From the NCBI GenBank assembly GCA_036867785.1, contig CP145425.1, positions 434,001-498,000 on the forward strand: DNA of 64,000 nt, in the 5' to 3' direction. Numbering within the stretch: the first letter of the stretch is position 1; each line of letters starts with the position of its first letter. The stretch is from Plasmodiophora brassicae. Lineage: Eukaryota; Endomyxa: Phytomyxea; Phytomyxea; Plasmodiophorida. Position numbers and translations under genes: made by a program. The notes beneath the pieces were generated by a model. It was not told the origin of the DNA, made no database searches, and saw only the letters and a program-made list of their open reading frames with translations. Shown here piece after piece: positions 1 to 10,361 of this stretch.

Positions 1-999
1 ATTGCCCAGTTGACAACGACCAGGACGATTAGCATGACAACCAGGGCCATGGTGGAACACAGCCAAGTCGGATCGCTACCGCAAAGACGGTTCGCGACTC
101 TCGTAGTCGTTACCGCCAACAGCACTGCAGCCAAGAGGATCCTGACCACCACGAGTTAACGCTACGTTGTGGGACATCCGAAATCCGACGAACCATATCA
201 TGGTAACTGAAGGCAATGCCGAGAACGAAACGATGAAGGCGACTGCAGGCACTCGGTGAGAAACGGCATTCGCCAGCCAGTTCGCGATCTGGGTCGTTGC
301 AGACAGCATCAGGCAGACGATGATCCAGACGTCGGTCCCGTCCCCGTGGCGGTAACGCGGCCCCCGAGCGATTCGCCACATCCATCGCACCATGGAAATC
401 AGCAGGAATAGGTTCCCGATGCACAACGCGGAACAGTAGACTCGGTATCCCAGCGACCGATACATCAGACGGACAGCATTGCGGTCATCTGACCTGATCT
501 TTGCATAATCACCTGGATGCGCCTGGGTCGGGACCCATAAGAAAGACGTCACACAGAGCGCGGTGCAACGCGAACCCACCTGAAGGTGATCACGAATTCG
601 CATGCCGTCCCGTGCACTAACCTCCACGACAGGGACGTCGGGTGTCCTTGTACCGCGGGCCATCGCGTGGAAGAACGTTGACAAGCGACCCAGGGAGGGC
701 GGGCCCTGGACCACGATACCGGCGCATTTGGCATTGCTGCAGGAACGCATGTACCGGAGAATCGAGGCGACCACATCGGCGTCGGGTACAACAAACATGA
801 CGCAGTCGCAAGCGCCGGACCGGCAAACGCCAACGGTAAGGCATCCCTCGACGTCGAACTGGTCGGCGTCGTTCCGCAGGAAGGCCGGCGAATTGACTGT
901 CAGGGCGTGATCGCCGGTGCCGACTTCCAATGCAGCGGCGATGGCCTGAAGAAGGCCGGCATGCGCGGTCAGCAGCAGCGCCGAGCAGCATGGCCGCAT
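1..999 (-). CDS. PA-domain multi-pass membrane protein (3' end beyond window)
   Basis: Partial gene: the start is in the window and the 3' end runs off the left edge. I chose the ATG at 999 because it opens a hydrophobic signal peptide (MRPCCSALLLTAHAGLLQ); an in-frame GTG further upstream was ignored. The lumenal part (about residues 20-160) is Cys-rich and ends in a protease-associated-like stretch (VPVVEVSARDGMRIRDHL). Several membrane segments follow (around 180-205, 215-240 and 250-270). The frame breaks near 190 and resumes in another hydrophobic frame (ILLAAVLLAV at about 140-110). A 52-nt intron at about 141-192 on the minus strand (donor GTTCGT, acceptor GGTCAG) would join them. PA domains often sit on receptors or proteases that sort cargo, but no enzyme motif is visible. 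The exact role is unknown. Confidence 0.55.
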
Positions 1000-1303
1000 C
1001 TGATCTGCCTGACCCGTTGCTGTCGAGGCTGCCGCTGACGGATGCCGTCCAGCGGCGGGCCGGGGCACAGAAATAGTGCCCCGGCCACAGTCACGCCAAA
1101 TTCGCACGCGGCGTCCGCCCGACGTTCCTGTCACAGACTCTCGCACGATATCTGCAGATTCGAGCGTCGCACGATTCGTTACGTGCTGTGCGCGTGTCGT
1201 ACTGCTGCAGTGCGCGCCGGTAGCGTAACGAGGATCCGAAGATCGCCTACAGCGACGAGTAGTCTGCCAGGACCGAGCAGGAGTTCTTCATTCAGAAAAA
1301 GCG

Positions 1304-1825
1304 ATGTCGTCGTCGACAATGCTAGCGATCGTGGTGCTGGCCGCCGCCTTTGTTTCCCTGGGTGATGCTGAGTGCACGGCGCCGCCGCGGGCGGATGGCC
1401 AATGCGGCTATCGCCATGGGAACGCGTCCTGTCTGGTGCCCAACGCGTGTTGCTCCGACTACGGCTGGTACGCAGGGCATATACGCGTCTCGTGGGTCGC
1501 GTGCTAAGTATTCGCGCAGGTGCGGTGTCGATGAGTACCATTGCAACTGGAGGTCGGAATGTGCCCCGGACATGGCCAAGACGCAATCGCTTCCGCAGCC
1601 GGCGACGGGGCCATGCCGTACCGCGCCTCGCGACGATATGCGCTGTGGCCCGGATTTCGGCAATGCGGCCTGCCACGCCGCCGGCCAGTGCTGCAGTCAG
1701 TACGGCTGGTAATACGCGCCTCGTACAACAACCGATCGCCCTGCCGTCCTCTGACGCGTCATAGGTGCGGATCGGACGCCGATCACTGCAACGTGCACTC
1801 GGTGTGCCCTGCGAAGGCCCTGTGA
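1304..1825 (+). CDS. Secreted protein with two hevein-type (type 1) chitin-binding domains
   Basis: Three exons (1304-1467, 1520-1708, 1765-1825) give 137 residues. A signal peptide (SSTMLAIVVLAAAFVSLG) is followed by two Cys-rich modules of hevein type. Each has the pattern C-G-x..A-C-x..CCSxYGWCG..xxHC (residues about 35-70 and 100-135). Both introns have consensus ends (GTACGC..GCGCAG and GTAATA..CATAG) and cut the same Trp codon inside each module, so the modules arose by duplication of an exon unit. Hevein domains bind chitin or GlcNAc oligomers. There is no catalytic domain, so this is probably a wall- or substrate-binding lectin-like protein. It lies just upstream of TAF9 on the same strand. 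Confidence 0.8.
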
Positions 1826-1971
1826 ACCGTGTTTCACGGCGATTATTTAGCATAATTAGTAAAATAGCAAGGAGGCTGTCGGTCCCCATTCCATAGGATT
1901 CGTCTGCGCACGGCAGGCAGACGCGGTATTGGACCGATTTGCGCGCAGCCGACGCGTTTTGGTCAAGCGCA

Positions 1972-2497
1972 ATGGGCGACGAAGACGCCGAGGACGACAT
2001 CGCCAATGAGGTGCCGCGCGACGCCATCTGCATCGACGCGATCCTGCGGTCGATGGGCGTCGTGGAGTACGAACCGAAGATCGTGAACCAGCTGCTGGAG
2101 TTTATGCATCGTAGGGTACTGCGGGGCGGACGTGCTCGCCGACGTTGCTGAGTCCTCCCAGGGCACGTGCTGGAGATTCTCGGCGACGCGCAAATGTACC
2201 AACAGCATAGCGGCAGGCAGAAAATCGACATATCCGATATTCGAATGGCGATCCAGACCAAGATGAATTTCTGCTTCCTGCAGCCGCCGCAGCGAGAGGT
2301 ACGCAGGGCGAACATCGTGGCTGGCGTGGGAACGACAATGGCTTACGTATGTCCAGGTGCTGCATGCGGTGGCTCTTGAAAGGAATCGGCAACCTTTGCC
2401 TGTTGTCAATCCAGACCGAGTTGGCTTACGGCTCCCTAACGAGAAGCTGTGCTTGCTAGCGGCGAATTACGATGTAAAGCCGAGACATTCTCACTGA
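1972..2497 (+). CDS. TAF9: TAF9, TFIID/SAGA histone-fold subunit
   Basis: Three exons (1972-2110, 2162-2298, 2357-2497) encode 138 residues. After a short acidic start comes the TAF9 histone fold: PRDAICIDAILRSMGVVEYE, then NQLLEFMHRHVLEILGDA and the ISDIRMAIQ helix. The conserved C-terminal extension follows (LERNRQPLPVV, RLPNEKLCLLAANYDVK). Introns of 51 and 58 nt have clean GT..AG ends, and both restore the family alignment exactly. TAF9 pairs with TAF6 in TFIID and SAGA in the nucleus. The protein stops right after the histone fold and conserved tail, so it is a minimal version like fungal TAF9. The start codon is the ATG that opens MGDEDAED. Confidence 0.92.
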
Positions 2498-3209
2498 TGC
2501 ACACTTGCGACTGGAAGCAAGCATCGAGGGTAGAGCACCCGGTAGTGGGGCACCTGCATCTAGACATGGACTCGCCACACCCAGAATTGCAAATCAGCAT
2601 TGTAGTTGATGATTCCCCCGTTCGGGATTCAACGCCCAGTATTTTCACTCAAGGCAGTTGGATAGTTGCACATGGACCGCACTTGGCGGGCATCCGAACA
2701 GTTCAGGAGTTGCAAAGGCGAGACTCAGCATCCAGAACAGGCACTGATCCATTTTACAGCAGGAATGGTTCTGCACATCGTGTCGGTAGCGAGCGCATGG
2801 GAGCACTACGAGGCAAGTATTGGTTTTAGGTTGTGGTTCTGTCGGAGACGCCAGGATGAGTCCATCCCAAATGATTAGACTGTCCCTGAAGGATAGGAAC
2901 CGGCGATGAGCCGCTGCACTACAGGACGCCCAGTACCCGGTATACCTGGTGCACGACCTGTTTGCACGTACTGTATTTCTGGGTGATGAACGTAACGTGG
3001 TTCATCGGGTCATCGCCCTTCCTACTTTGGTGCCTCGTGAGACTTGCTCGTTGAGTCGCAGTACCACGCGTTGAATGGCCACCCAGGGTCAAACCAGGTT
3101 AATAAAGTAGTGAGTCCTGATTATGACGAAGGTGTTTGAACAGTGACTAAATTGTATCGTTTAACAGTGATCGCGGACGTCCTTATGCAATCAGGGATGA
3201 AGTATGCGT
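2498..3209. other. Intergenic, 3' sides of TAF9 and SAM synthetase
   Basis: About 0.7 kb between two convergent genes. Short open frames exist on both strands, but none shows a family motif, codon bias or splice-linked continuation. I see no RNA gene or repeat here. Confidence 0.5.
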
Positions 3210-4599
3210 TTAAACCTTGAGGGACTTGGGCTGCTCCCAGGTGAAGTCCTTCTCGGTGCGGCCGAAGTGGCCGTAGGCCGACGTGTTGATATAGATCGGG
3301 CGCTTCAGGTTCAGGTCGCGGATGATGGCACCAGGGCGCAAGTCGAAGTTGGCCTCCACGATCCGAAGAAGTTCAGTGTCCGATTTCTTCCCAGTTCCGT
3401 ACGAGTTAACGTAAACAGACAGTGGAGTAGAAATGCCGATGGCGTATGACACTTGGACTAATGCATAATGTCAGCAACAGGTCCTAGAACCATGATCGAA
3501 CGGGAGAATTACCCAAGCAGCGGCTTGCCAGGCCAGCGGCGACCAGTGACTTGGCCACCCAGCGTGCGGCGTACGCGGCAGATCGGTCGACCTTGCTCGG
3601 GTCCTTGCCGGAGAACGCCCCGCCGCCATGGGCGCCCCAACCACCGTACGTGTCGATGATGATCTTGCGTCCCGTAAGCCCAGCGTCACCATCGGGACCG
3701 CCGATAACAAAACGTCCCGAGGGGTTCAGATGGTACACGGTGTCCTCGTCCAGGTACCTCTCGGGAACAACCTGCTTGATGACATGTTCGCGAAGGTCAG
3801 CCATGATCTGAGTTTGGACCATTAGAACGGGTTGGAATGGTAAACACCCACAATGGATACCTGTTCTTGCGTGACGTCCTCCGAGTGCTGGGTCGAAATG
3901 ACAATCGTGTGGACACGCTTGGGAGTGAGCTTCCCGTTCTCTTCCTCGTACTCGACCGTAACTTGAGTCTTGCCATCAGGACGGACCCACGGCAAGATGC
4001 CCTTCTTTCGAACGTCCGTCAGGCGCGAACCAAGCTTGGTCGCGAGGACGTGCGTCAACGGCATCAGCTCGGGCGTCTCGTCAGAGGCGTAGCCGAACAT
4101 GTGGCCTTGGTCACCGGCGCCGATCTAAGAACCGCTGTCAATTACGGTCGACATTGAAATAGGTTGCGCATTACGTCTTCTTCGCTACGGTTCTCGTGCA
4201 CGCCCTGGGCAATGTCAGGGCTCTGCTCCTCAATCGCGACGACAACGTTCATGGTCTTGTAGTCGAGGCCCTTCTTCTCGTCATCGTATCCGACAGACTT
4301 CACGGCGTCGCGAACAACTTGCTCGAGGTTCAGCTTGGCGGTGGTCGAGACTGTTCGTTGATGACGTCAGAGACATGAACGGCAATCGGATGGGACAATG
4401 ATGCGATACTCTCGCCGAAGATCATGATCATGTTGGTCTTCGTTGCGGTTTCGCAGGCCACCTTGCCGTTCGGGTCGGCCGCCAGGACGGCATCGAGCAC
4501 AGTGTCCGAGACGCGGTCAGCAAGCTTGTCGGGGTGGCCTTCGTTAACGCTCTCGGACGTGAACAGGTACGTCCGCTTCCCGGAGTGGTCGACGGTCAT
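3210..4599 (-). CDS. S-adenosylmethionine synthetase (methionine adenosyltransferase)
   Basis: Five exons on the minus strand (4599-4410, 4350-4175, 4124-3861, 3807-3513, 3457-3210) encode 390 residues, the normal length. The enzyme makes SAM from methionine and ATP in the cytosol. The sequence shows the N-terminal [13 protein letters not shown], the methionine-site region around [14 protein letters not shown], the hexapeptide-type [12 protein letters not shown], and the P-loop-like GGAFSGKD with [12 protein letters not shown]. All four introns are 50-59 nt with GT..AG ends (for example donor GTAATG at 4174 and acceptor CTTAG at 4125), and each restores the family alignment without indels. 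The start is the Met of MTVDHSGKR. The intron-containing structure rules out a bacterial contaminant. Confidence 0.96.
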
Positions 4600-5214
4600 G
4601 ATGATCGATGGTCGGATAGGGCTTGGCGAACGTCCCGCGATGCGTCGATTAGCGTTGTGACACGCGGCCCCCGTCGCCACTCCGCGGCGCGGCGCAGAGT
4701 CCGCGCAAAAGTTGCCATGGTGCTTGCACCACGGCTTGGCACTGTCAAGGCGGACGCGCCGCGACTGGAGGGGTCCCTCCCAGGGTACCAAAACGGGACC
4801 GGTCGACGGTTCTCAGTCGCCAGGTGCGACTTGCCTGCTCGCCCCCCGTCCCCACCTTCCTGATCTATTTTGGGTGACGTCTGTCGTCTGACACTCTGAA
4901 ACCCGAGCCGGGCAGCCGCTCGCTGGGGTCGCCAGCTTGTCGACCCCACCCACCCAGCAGCAGCTGCCGTCTCATAACGATTCACAATGACATTGCGAAA
5001 TGTCGGTAGCGGTTAACCGAAGCCTGCAAGGCCTACCGAGAGGCGGGGTCTCGCCGTCTCGACGACAGGCTTGGGCCCCTCCCGCCAAACCGCGGGAGAG
5101 TTGACCCGTCCGGCCACTTCGCGCACGGCTCGGGATTCACGAAATCCGGTTCCGTTTGGGCCCCAATACGGAGTACGCTAATGGTCAAGACTCAAGAGTC
5201 TCTGTGAGGCGGGG
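4600..5214. promoter_or_regulatory. Divergent intergenic region with a GC-rich hairpin
   Basis: This 615-bp gap separates the divergently transcribed SAM synthetase and the first small secreted-protein gene, so it probably holds both promoters. A perfect 7-bp inverted repeat (CTCCCGC at 5079-5085, GCGGGAG at 5092-5098, 6-nt loop) lies about 120 bp before the small-protein ATG. No other element was recognised. Confidence 0.4.
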
Positions 5215-5553
5215 ATGAAAGTCAAGATGCTGATGCTGATGAACGCGGTGATGATGGTCGGGCTTTTCGTCGGTTGTGCGGTCGCCGGGCCGACGCTGGG
5301 CTTCTTGACCTATGGAGCATGCCAGACGGCATGTAATGCTGCAGCAGTAACCTGCTACGCGGGAGCAAGTCTGGTTATGGGGACGGTCACTCTGACAAGT
5401 GCGGCGGCGGGTCCGGTGGGCTGGCTCGCCTGGCTGACTGGAGCGTCCGCGACTGGCCTTGCGGCTGCGGCTAAGTGCAGTGCCGCCCAGGGTGTTTGCA
5501 TGGCCGCTTGCGCTGCGGCCGCAGCTGCGACTACGGCGGCGCCAACGCCGTAA
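5215..5553 (+). CDS. Small secreted Ala/Gly/Cys-rich protein, copy 1
   Basis: Single-exon gene of 112 residues. A signal peptide (MKVKMLMLMNAVMMVGLFVG) precedes a compact core with GPTLGFLTYGACQTACNAA, a hydrophobic Gly/Ala stretch with GPVGWLAWLTGASATGLAAA, and a second Cys motif (KCSAAQGVCMAACAAAA). It is clearly paralogous to the gene at 6091. The two agree closely through the core and differ mainly in the signal peptide and tail. The pattern resembles the small zygote-specific-protein-like secreted family known from algae and fungi; that assignment is from memory and unconfirmed. The two amphipathic Cys pairs flanking a glycine-rich hydrophobic hairpin suggest a membrane-interacting or wall-associated peptide. 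The function is unknown. Confidence 0.75.
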   Translation: MKVKMLMLMNAVMMVGLFVGCAVAGPTLGFLTYGACQTACNAAAVTCYAGASLVMGTVTLTSAAAGPVGWLAWLTGASATGLAAAAKCSAAQGVCMAACAAAAAATTAAPTP

Positions 5554-6090
5554 TCTACCTGCCCGTTCTGAATGACGTCTCAATACACTTACGTGCGCGA
5601 TGAATATTGCGGCAATGGTGTCACGTAGCACGCCCAGACTTCGTATTCACAGGAACGTTATATATCGTTATTGCGCTGATGTCTCGGTTCCAGTGTGGCG
5701 ATTGTAGCTGTGTAGATTGGGCAGATGAATGGAGAGAGTCCGCGGAGGGGAAGCATTCACTGCGAGCGCAGAGCTTGTTTTAAGGTCTGTGTTCGGGCAT
5801 GTTCCGAGCACAGCCCTTATGCCATAGATATTCGCGATCTTCTCCATTACAACCATGCGAGTCGGAGTACCACAACAAATCATAGACAGGTCTTTCAGGG
5901 GAGCAAGACCGCCGTGACTATGATTGGATCACCTCAAGACTCTAGGGGGGCTGCCGCCCTCTGTCCGTCACATGGCGCCGCCCGCCTTCCCAGTCGGTCA
6001 CTCGTGTGACCACGTCCCCGCTCTCAGAACCGATCCGTGGAGGTTACCGCCTGCTAGCTCCGACGCTTGACCAAGCCGACTACTAAGGAC
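5554..6090. other. Intergenic between the two small-protein paralogues
   Basis: About 540 bp without a supportable gene. Short ORFs here lack homology to anything I recognise. It presumably holds the terminator of copy 1 and the promoter of copy 2. Confidence 0.5.
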
Positions 6091-6420
6091 ATGATGGTCA
6101 TGGCGCTGACGGCACTGGTCATATCATTCATGCTGTTCGGCAATGCGACGGGTGGGCCGACACTGGGATTCATGACAATGGGGGCGTGCCAGACGGCATG
6201 CAATGCGGCCGTGGTATCGTGCTACGGCGCTGCAGGGGTCGTGTTCGGCACCGTTACTGTTTCAGCAGCAGCCACAGGCCCCGTTGGCTGGTGGGCCTGG
6301 CTCACGGGGGCCTCATCGGCGGGGCTAGCGGCCGCTGCCAAGTGCAGTGCGGCGCAAGGTGCCTGTATGGCGGCCTGCGCTGCCGCTGCTGCCGCCACAA
6401 CGGTGTTGCCAACTCCTTAG
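6091..6420 (+). CDS. Small secreted Ala/Gly/Cys-rich protein, copy 2
   Basis: Tandem paralogue of the gene at 5215, single exon, 109 residues. The open frame extends up to a TTG at 6067, but in a eukaryote the ATG at 6091 (MMVMALTALVISFMLFGNAT) is the sensible start and opens a good signal peptide. The core repeats the copy-1 layout: GPTLGFMTMGACQTACNAAV, GPVGWWAWLTGASSAGLAAA and KCSAAQGACMAACAAAA, ending in a Thr/Pro tail. All Cys positions are kept, so both copies are probably functional. Role unknown, as for copy 1. Confidence 0.75.
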   Translation: MMVMALTALVISFMLFGNATGGPTLGFMTMGACQTACNAAVVSCYGAAGVVFGTVTVSAAATGPVGWWAWLTGASSAGLAAAAKCSAAQGACMAACAAAAAATTVLPTP

Positions 6421-7240
6421 TTAGGAGAGACGTGTTCAAGACGCAACGAATACACCTTCGGGCTCACAGACTGGCCAGTACCCTGCAATCCGTCATCGCT
6501 CGTCAGCTTCTCTTGCGCACCGATTGCTTGAAATTTGTCATTTCCTGGTCTAGCGCAGATGCGCGCCGGTGCATCCCGTGTTTCGGCATCCCTGTGGAAA
6601 CAGGGAAGTAGGCAAGGAGATCGAGGTGCTTCAGTGCAATGCCCGGCACTCAGGCGTTTGCGTGCTTCTCAATGTTCCTCGGTCATGGGCGACCTCGACA
6701 TTCATCGCTGCGCGCAAAGAGCCTCACAGTCACTGGCACTCGTCGCCCGTAGCAATACCATCAACAGGCAATCAAAAGGCCTGGATCGTGGCGGACCACC
6801 GGGTGCACCCTGCACCCTGCAGCGTGAAAGCGGCGGCACCGACGGGAAGTCAATTACGCCCGCGGGCAGGGTCGCCAGGGACGTGTGTCATTTCGTCGTC
6901 CTCACGAACGCGTCGAATAACTGGTTCCCGAACAGGCAATCCAAAACGGAGCGGCTCCTGTATGCACTTCCCGATATTCTAGTACAGTCAATGCAATTAG
7001 CCCTTGGTGTGTGGATGCGCCAACAGGAGCCTGACAAGATTCCGTCCGATACGATATCCAGTCGTATCTTGAACGCTGCTATTGGTTGCCCAATAACCGA
7101 GATATTCCACTACGATATTATGTCCCGATTGTGGCGAGCCGCATGCTGTTGTCCGACCCTACCCGAAGGCGAAGATATCCACGCTGCCAGAGGCGCGAGC
7201 GGCCATTCCACATCTTGCCGGTTTTCCTAAGGTTGGCGTT
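6421..7240. other. Intergenic upstream of the GH114 array
   Basis: About 0.8 kb. A long open frame (6535-7230) spans it, but its composition is typical of GC-rich noncoding DNA and it matches no family I know. Nothing else is visible. Confidence 0.5.
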
Positions 7241-8251
7241 ATGGGCATCAGGAGCGCGCTGGCATTCGCCGCCATAGCAGCGGTCCTGCATGGGGTCGTT
7301 GACGTCAACGCAGATTGGCCCCGACCTGCGGTCGGCATGGGCTGGCAGGTACGCACCTTGTGCACACGCCACCAGTAACGTACGTACGTGGGGCTGATAT
7401 TCGAATATTGGTTCCGTAGTGGGAGCTGACCTTCAACGCGGTTCCGGATGTGACGACCCCGAACGTTCCCGTGTGGGATGTTGACCCTGAACAGCTCGAT
7501 TCGACTGACATTCCGACTTTGATGAACGACCTTCACGCCAACGACCGGTACATCATCTGCTACGTCAATGGTATCGATTTCACCCACCGTACGGTACTGT
7601 CAAACCTCTAACATTCTACGAGTGGGCGCCCTGGACACGGGCAAGTCGGACGCGAGCCAGTTCACGGCTGTGACGCCCACGATCGTTGGCAACGAGTACC
7701 CGGGATGGCCTAACGAGTACTTCCTGGACATCCGTCGTAGCGAGACGCGCGCGCTGATCAAAGGCCGGTTCGAGCGCATGGCCTCGTACGGGTGCCACGC
7801 CATCGAGCCCGACAATCTGGACAGCTACCTGTATAACACGTTCGCCCCGACCGCCCCAAACCTGACACTTTCCGACACCCTGGACTACCTGGACTGGATC
7901 TCGACAACGGTGCACAACCTGGGCATGGCTGTTGGCCTGAAGAACTGTGGTGACCTGGTCGCGACCCACAACCTGGCCTCCATCTTCGACTTTGCCGTCG
8001 TCGAGTCTTGTGCCGAATTCCCAGGTGATTGCGCCAAGTACAACCCTTTCATCCAGGCGGGCAAGCCTGTGTTCGCCGCCGAGTACACCGACGTCGGGTC
8101 GGGCGGTTGCTCGCTCGCCTCATCGATGGAGTCGGCGTGTTCCGCCACGAACGCCGCCAACATCGAAGGCATCATCAAGGCGTGCGGTCTGGGGCCGGAA
8201 TATCAAGCCTGCCAGACGTACGACCTGAACGGGTACCGCACGGCACCCTGA
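7241..8251 (+). CDS. GH114 family secreted glycosidase, copy 1
   Basis: Three exons (7241-7348, 7420-7570, 7623-8251) encode 295 residues. A signal peptide (MGIRSALAFAAIAAVLHGVV) leads into a GH114 TIM-barrel domain. It has the opening strand [14 protein letters not shown], the PGWPNEYFLDIR segment, the hallmark [13 protein letters not shown], then VGLKN and [13 protein letters not shown]114 members that have been studied are endo-alpha-1,4-polygalactosaminidases; the substrate here is inferred. The introns are 71 and 52 nt, the second ending in an unusual ..ACGAG acceptor shared in position with copies 2 and 3. The protein ends right after the barrel (GYRTAP), so it should be freely secreted, unlike copy 3. 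Confidence 0.88.
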
Positions 8252-8977
8252 GCGAACGCCAGGGCCGAACTTGATCCGTATTCCTGGTTCCGATCGTTCT
8301 ATTGCATTTATATTGTGCTGAAATAAACTGATATGTTGCTTTCTTGGACCTCATCAGAGACGGATCCCCATCGCTGCTGATGGCGGCTCCAGGCAGCGGA
8401 TGCTAGCCTTCAAGCACCGCTTCCGACTCCTGCCTGAGGCCTCTACGACTCCTCAGCCGACGCGCGAGCTCACCTTTACGCGACAGAGAAGACGACTTAC
8501 TCGCTCGAAGGAATGCTACGTCGATCTACCGGAAGGGGCTGCCGTACGTGGGGACGGCGCCGTCGGTTCGCGACACTGAACCGTGAGCATGCCGCCATGC
8601 ATTCAGACCAGCACCTGAAGCAACATGCGCCTACAGGGATGTCATCGGAAGTGTCCTCAAGGAGGACACTAACGTGTCAATCGGGGCCATCGGTGCCCTA
8701 TTCGCCTTCTAGGTCTGGACCCGACGGAGATGCTCGCCCCAAGCAGACCTGGCCCCCAACAGTGCCCGGTTGATTGTCGTGCGAAATACTGCTGGTCTAA
8801 ATCTGTCGAAGGATATGATATTCGATCCTGCAGCAGAGTCCCAGTTTCAGCGGCTAGCGTTGAACTTGCCAACGCCATTCGGAGATATGTCGACCTACAG
8901 CGGTGCCCGTATCCGATGATTGCACGAGGCGCTCGCGACCGTTTCAAATCTTGCTGTCGTTCCCCGCGTTGAACGTC
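8252..8977. other. Intergenic between GH114 copies 1 and 2
   Basis: About 0.7 kb with no recognisable gene, RNA or repeat. It probably holds the terminator of copy 1 and the former promoter of copy 2. Confidence 0.5.
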
Positions 8978-10037
8978 ATGGGCACCCGGAACGCGCTGAC
9001 ATTGACAGCGGCCATGCTGTATTGCCTGGCAGACGTCGACGCGACCTGGACGGCACCACAGATCGGAATGGGCTGGCAGGCATGTGCACTTGCGACGCGA
9101 CGGTCGGAACGAATTCGGACTGACACTCGAGCGACACCTCAGTGGGAGCTGACCTTCGATACTGTCCCGGATGTAACGACGCCCAACGTTCCCGCCAGGG
9201 AACTCGTCCTGGATCTAGTCGCCCCAGATGACATCCCCACGCTGATGAACGCCATGCACGCCAACACCGGTACGTCATCTGCTACGTCAACGGTGAGAAC
9301 GGCGCTGCTAAACACCTTTGCGTCGATGTCGCGCGCTGACTGATCGGCAGTGGGGTCCTTGGAGATCAATCGTTCGGATGCGAGTTGATTCACGACGGTG
9401 GAGCCGGCGATCGTGGGCGCCCCGTACCCAGGATGGCCCGGCGAGTTCTTCCTGGACACGCGCAGCAATGTGACCCGGCCTAACCGCCGCCGACGCCATG
9501 GCCTACCTGAACTGGATCGCGACGACGGTGCACGGCCTGGGCATGGCCGTCGGCCTGAAGAACGGTGGCGACCTGGTCACGCCCCACAACCTGGCCGCCC
9601 TGTTCGACTTTGCCGTCGTGGAGTCGTGCGCTGAGAAACCGGGCGACTGCGCTCAGTACGCTCCGTTCATCCAGGCGGGCAAGCCCGTGTTCGCCGCCGA
9701 GTACACGACGGCAGGGTCGGGCGGCTGCCCAGTGATCAAGTCTGCCGCCACCGCCTGCGCCGTCACGAACGCCGCCAACTTCGAGGGCCTCATCAAGACC
9801 TGCAATCTGGGGCCCGAGTACCAGCCCTGCCAGACGTACGATAGCAACGGGTACCGCAGCGTTCCAGGGGCGCCGAACTGGTCGACGGGTTCTTCAGTCA
9901 CCGTGCTCAGTGCAGCGGGCGGTGTGGCCGACGGGATCACCGTCGTCACCGTTGCCGCGTGCCCGGTCTGCATCCGACGCGGGGCTTTGCGTGCCCAGCC
10001 AACTGGGCACAGCACCGGCCAGGATGCTCCCGTTTGA
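8978..10037 (+). pseudogene. Decayed GH114 copy 2
   Basis: Clearly derived from the neighbouring GH114 genes but broken in several ways. The signal peptide and first exon are intact (MGTRNALTLTAAMLYCLADV). The first intron starts with GC (GCATGT at about 9080) rather than GT. At about 9265 one base is missing compared with the paralogues, shifting the frame inside the RYVICYVN strand. In the third exon a TGA replaces the Gln codon of the DASQFT motif (about 9390). About 40 codons including the catalytic EPDN segment are deleted at about 9480. The downstream barrel half ([19 protein letters not shown]) is well kept. The tail shows a degraded version of the copy-3 membrane anchor. It cannot yield an active barrel. 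Confidence 0.85.
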
Positions 10038-10361
10038 CAGGCCTCGCCGGCTGCCTAATAACGCAGTGCTTGACTCGCATATCGTTCTATGTCATCTGGA
10101 CAAGCTCCCAGGTTACCACACCATACACCAACGCCTCGTCAGAGGCGTTCGTACTGTGATTCCGGTGAAACGAGTCGGCAGCGAGAGATTGTCGATGCGC
10201 TTGATCCAAATCTGCCTTACGAGATCTGCTTGCGCCCTATAGATATGTGCCACGTATCTGGTGCGGCAACAGGTACACAATATCGGTCCACGATCAGATA
10301 CCCTTCGACCGTCGACGAGCCCCCCGTATAGACATTTCGTATCTTGCAGGGGGTTGACGTG
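10038..10361. other. Intergenic between GH114 copies 2 and 3
   Basis: 324 bp without a gene. I see no distinctive element apart from the likely promoter of copy 3. Confidence 0.45.

Noticed and set aside
3210-4599. Bacterial contamination suggested by SAM synthetase
   Set aside because: Four spliceosomal introns restore the family alignment.
6535-7230. 231-residue plus-strand ORF before the GH114 array
   Set aside because: No signal peptide, motif or splice continuity; typical of stop-poor GC-rich noncoding DNA.
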